Assembly: GCA_031288765.1 (NCBI GenBank)
Contig: JAITQV010000311.1
Span: 1 to 6,520 of the forward strand
Direction of reading: 5' to 3'
DNA length: 6,520 nt
Source: Planctomycetaceae bacterium
GTDB taxonomy: Bacteria; Planctomycetota; Planctomycetia; Pirellulales; Thermoguttaceae
Below, one piece after another: positions 5,926 to 6,520 of the stretch. Positions within the stretch are counted from its first letter, which is position 1. Every line of letters begins with the position of its first letter. The position numbers were made by a program, and so were the translations under genes. The notes under the pieces are model-generated. The model was not told the DNA's origin and ran no database searches. It was given only the letters and a program-made list of their open reading frames with translations.

Positions 5926-6049
5926 ATGAATTTTTAACCGTAAAATGGACAAACGGTTGCCGATCCGACTGAATATCCTTTGTATTGTCCTTTTTCCGCG
6001 AACTTTCCGTGCTAAATCATTCCGCCGAAATAGTTGAAATTCAGCAAAA
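5926..6049. other. intergenic stretch with no gene seen
   Basis: No credible reading frame was found. One possible long-range hairpin pairs GGACAA (5947-5952) with TTGTCC (5985-5990), followed by TTTTT at 5991-5995. With a 6-bp stem and a 32-nt loop this is only weak evidence for a + strand terminator. Confidence 0.3.
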
Positions 6050-6136
6050 TTTACTTTTACCGTACCTTGAATTTTGCCAAAATGACCTTGAATTTTGAGG
6101 TCGTTACCCTGAATTTTAGGGTACGGTTAAAGTAAA
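6050..6136. ncRNA. candidate structured element: three 21-bp repeats inside a 17-bp outer stem
   Basis: Three contiguous 21-bp units start at 6064, 6085 and 6106, each of the form ACCYTGAATTTT plus a variable tail. Unit 2 folds as GACCT (6084-6088), loop TTGAATTTTG less its outer T, AGGTC (6098-6102). Unit 3 folds as TACCCT (6105-6110), loop GAATTTT, AGGGTA (6118-6123). The stems differ in sequence but stay complementary around a constant loop. The set is enclosed by TTTACTTTTACCGTACC (6050-6066) and its near-perfect reverse complement (6120-6136, 16 of 17). The outer stem and the unit 3 stem share bases 6120-6123 and so exclude each other. Whether it is transcribed, and from which strand, cannot be told. 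A DNA-level repeat is the alternative. Confidence 0.45.
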
Positions 6137-6167
6137 ATCAGCCTCACGAGGGCAAAATCACCCTCGA
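6133..6167. repeat. 20-bp direct repeat with internal hairpin
   Basis: TAAAATCAGCCTCAC (6133-6147) and CAAAATCACCCTCGA (6153-6167) are related copies with a 20-bp period. Across them CGAGGG (6147-6152) and CCCTCG (6161-6166) form a perfect 6-bp stem with an 8-nt loop. Confidence 0.5.
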
Positions 6168-6186
6168 AAAAGGGCATTATTTCTTT

Positions 6187-6254
6187 GTATCTATTCGATA
6201 ATTTGTCCTGAAACTAGGGCAGAAATCCCTAGTTTCTGATGGTTGAATAGACAC
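6187..6254. other. nested inverted repeat with a perfect 10-bp inner stem
   Basis: GAAACTAGGG (6210-6219) and CCCTAGTTTC (6227-6236) are perfect reverse complements around a 7-nt CAGAAAT loop. Further out, GTATCTATTC (6187-6196) and GAATAGACAC (6245-6254) pair at 9 of 10 positions. No T-run directly follows the inner stem, though TTTTTCTC occurs at 6257-6264. Confidence 0.6.
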
Positions 6255-6260
6255 CATTTT

Positions 6261-6313
6261 TCTCAAATTGGGCAAAATTGGCGGGTTTGCGGTCAATTTT
6301 TGCGGTTTTGAGA
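6261..6313. other. two-tier inverted repeat
   Basis: TCTCAAA (6261-6267) pairs with TTTGAGA (6307-6313). Inside it CAAAATTG (6273-6280) pairs with CAATTTTTG (6294-6302), leaving one bulged T. It is the fourth consecutive inverted repeat in this gene-free stretch. Confidence 0.5.
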
Positions 6314-6375
6314 TTTCTTAACGCAGGCAGGCAATCAATTTCCAACCGTAAACATGAATTGTAAACCGGTTATTT

Positions 6376-6520
6376 ATGCGGTTATTTATGAAAATTCCCT
6401 CGAATAATTACGAAAAAAGAAAAAAACAATTTGCTTTTCAATTTGAAAATGCCGACAAAGAAAGAGAAGAATTTTCCAAGATCGATTACTTAACCGGTTT
6501 TTCGGTTAAGTTCTCTTTGT
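6376..6520 (+). CDS. possible 5' end of an unidentified gene, cut by the window edge
   Basis: From ATG at 6376 (or the in-frame ATG at 6388) the frame stays open to the right edge. The readable protein from the second start begins MKIPSNNYEKRKKQFAFQF and goes on with a charged stretch (ENADKEREEF) and KIDYLTGFSVKF. It is rich in Lys, Glu and Phe, with no signal peptide. An in-frame stop at 6355-6357 limits the start. Neither start has a clear Shine-Dalgarno, and two Arg codons are AGA, unlike the CGN preference of the upstream genes. I do not recognise the family. A 9-bp inverted repeat, ACTTAACCG/CGGTTAAGT (6488-6496, 6503-6511), lies inside the frame, so this could instead be more non-coding repeat sequence. 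Confidence 0.4.
   Translation, partial: MRLFMKIPSNNYEKRKKQFAFQFENADKEREEFSKIDYLTGFSVKFSL

Noticed and set aside
231..6196. Exact 10-mer GTATCTATTC at 231-240 and 6187-6196
   Set aside because: Many 10-mers are expected to recur by chance in 6.5 kb, and the flanking bases do not extend the match.
6488..6511. Intrinsic terminator ACTTAACCG/CGGTTAAGT
   Set aside because: The stem is good but lacks a following T-run on either strand and lies inside an open frame.

Overview
This moderately AT-rich window looks like a chromosomal piece of a planctomycete-type bacterium. The best taxonomic clue is the 350-residue xylose-isomerase-like TIM-barrel protein, which matches from end to end a family I know mainly from Planctomycetota. 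The secreted beta-propeller/di-haem cytochrome c protein and the exported TIM-barrel protein also suit that phylum. The placement rests on remembered family resemblance, not on a search. No transposase, integrase, tRNA, rRNA or CRISPR array was seen.

Layout. Positions 1-220 hold a 21-bp tandem repeat array. Positions 221-555 are a leader region with a long inverted repeat, a candidate promoter and a strong hairpin just before the ribosome binding site. Positions 556-2463 (+) encode an exported YVTN-type beta-propeller fused to a di-haem cytochrome c peroxidase/MauG-like module. Positions 2464-2723 separate two convergent transcription units and hold a terminator-like hairpin and the first copy of a palindromic repeat element. 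Three minus-strand genes follow: nadD (2724-3344), an exported TIM-barrel sugar isomerase/epimerase-like protein (3360-4250, directly upstream of nadD by 15 bp), and a second, cytoplasmic-looking TIM-barrel protein (4569-5621). Between the two TIM-barrel genes lies a different inverted-repeat element (4324-4505). A second copy of the palindromic element (5785-5925) lies upstream of the 350-residue gene. Positions 5926-6375 have no convincing gene but are packed with inverted and short tandem repeats. An open reading frame starts near 6376 and runs off the right edge.

How the genes relate. The two TIM-barrel proteins belong to the broad AP-endonuclease-2/xylose-isomerase-like superfamily and probably act on carbohydrates, one outside the cytoplasm and one inside. 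nadD makes the NAD precursor nicotinate adenine dinucleotide and appears to be co-transcribed with the exported one. The di-haem protein is a separate, convergent unit with a likely periplasmic redox role.

The most unusual content is non-coding. The palindromic element is built of five heptamers of the form TAGTTWA per arm around a CGCAAGCGGA core, and one copy supplies the stop codon of nadD. The 6050-6313 region holds a run of hairpins, two of which share a TGAATTTT loop but have different, internally complementary stems.
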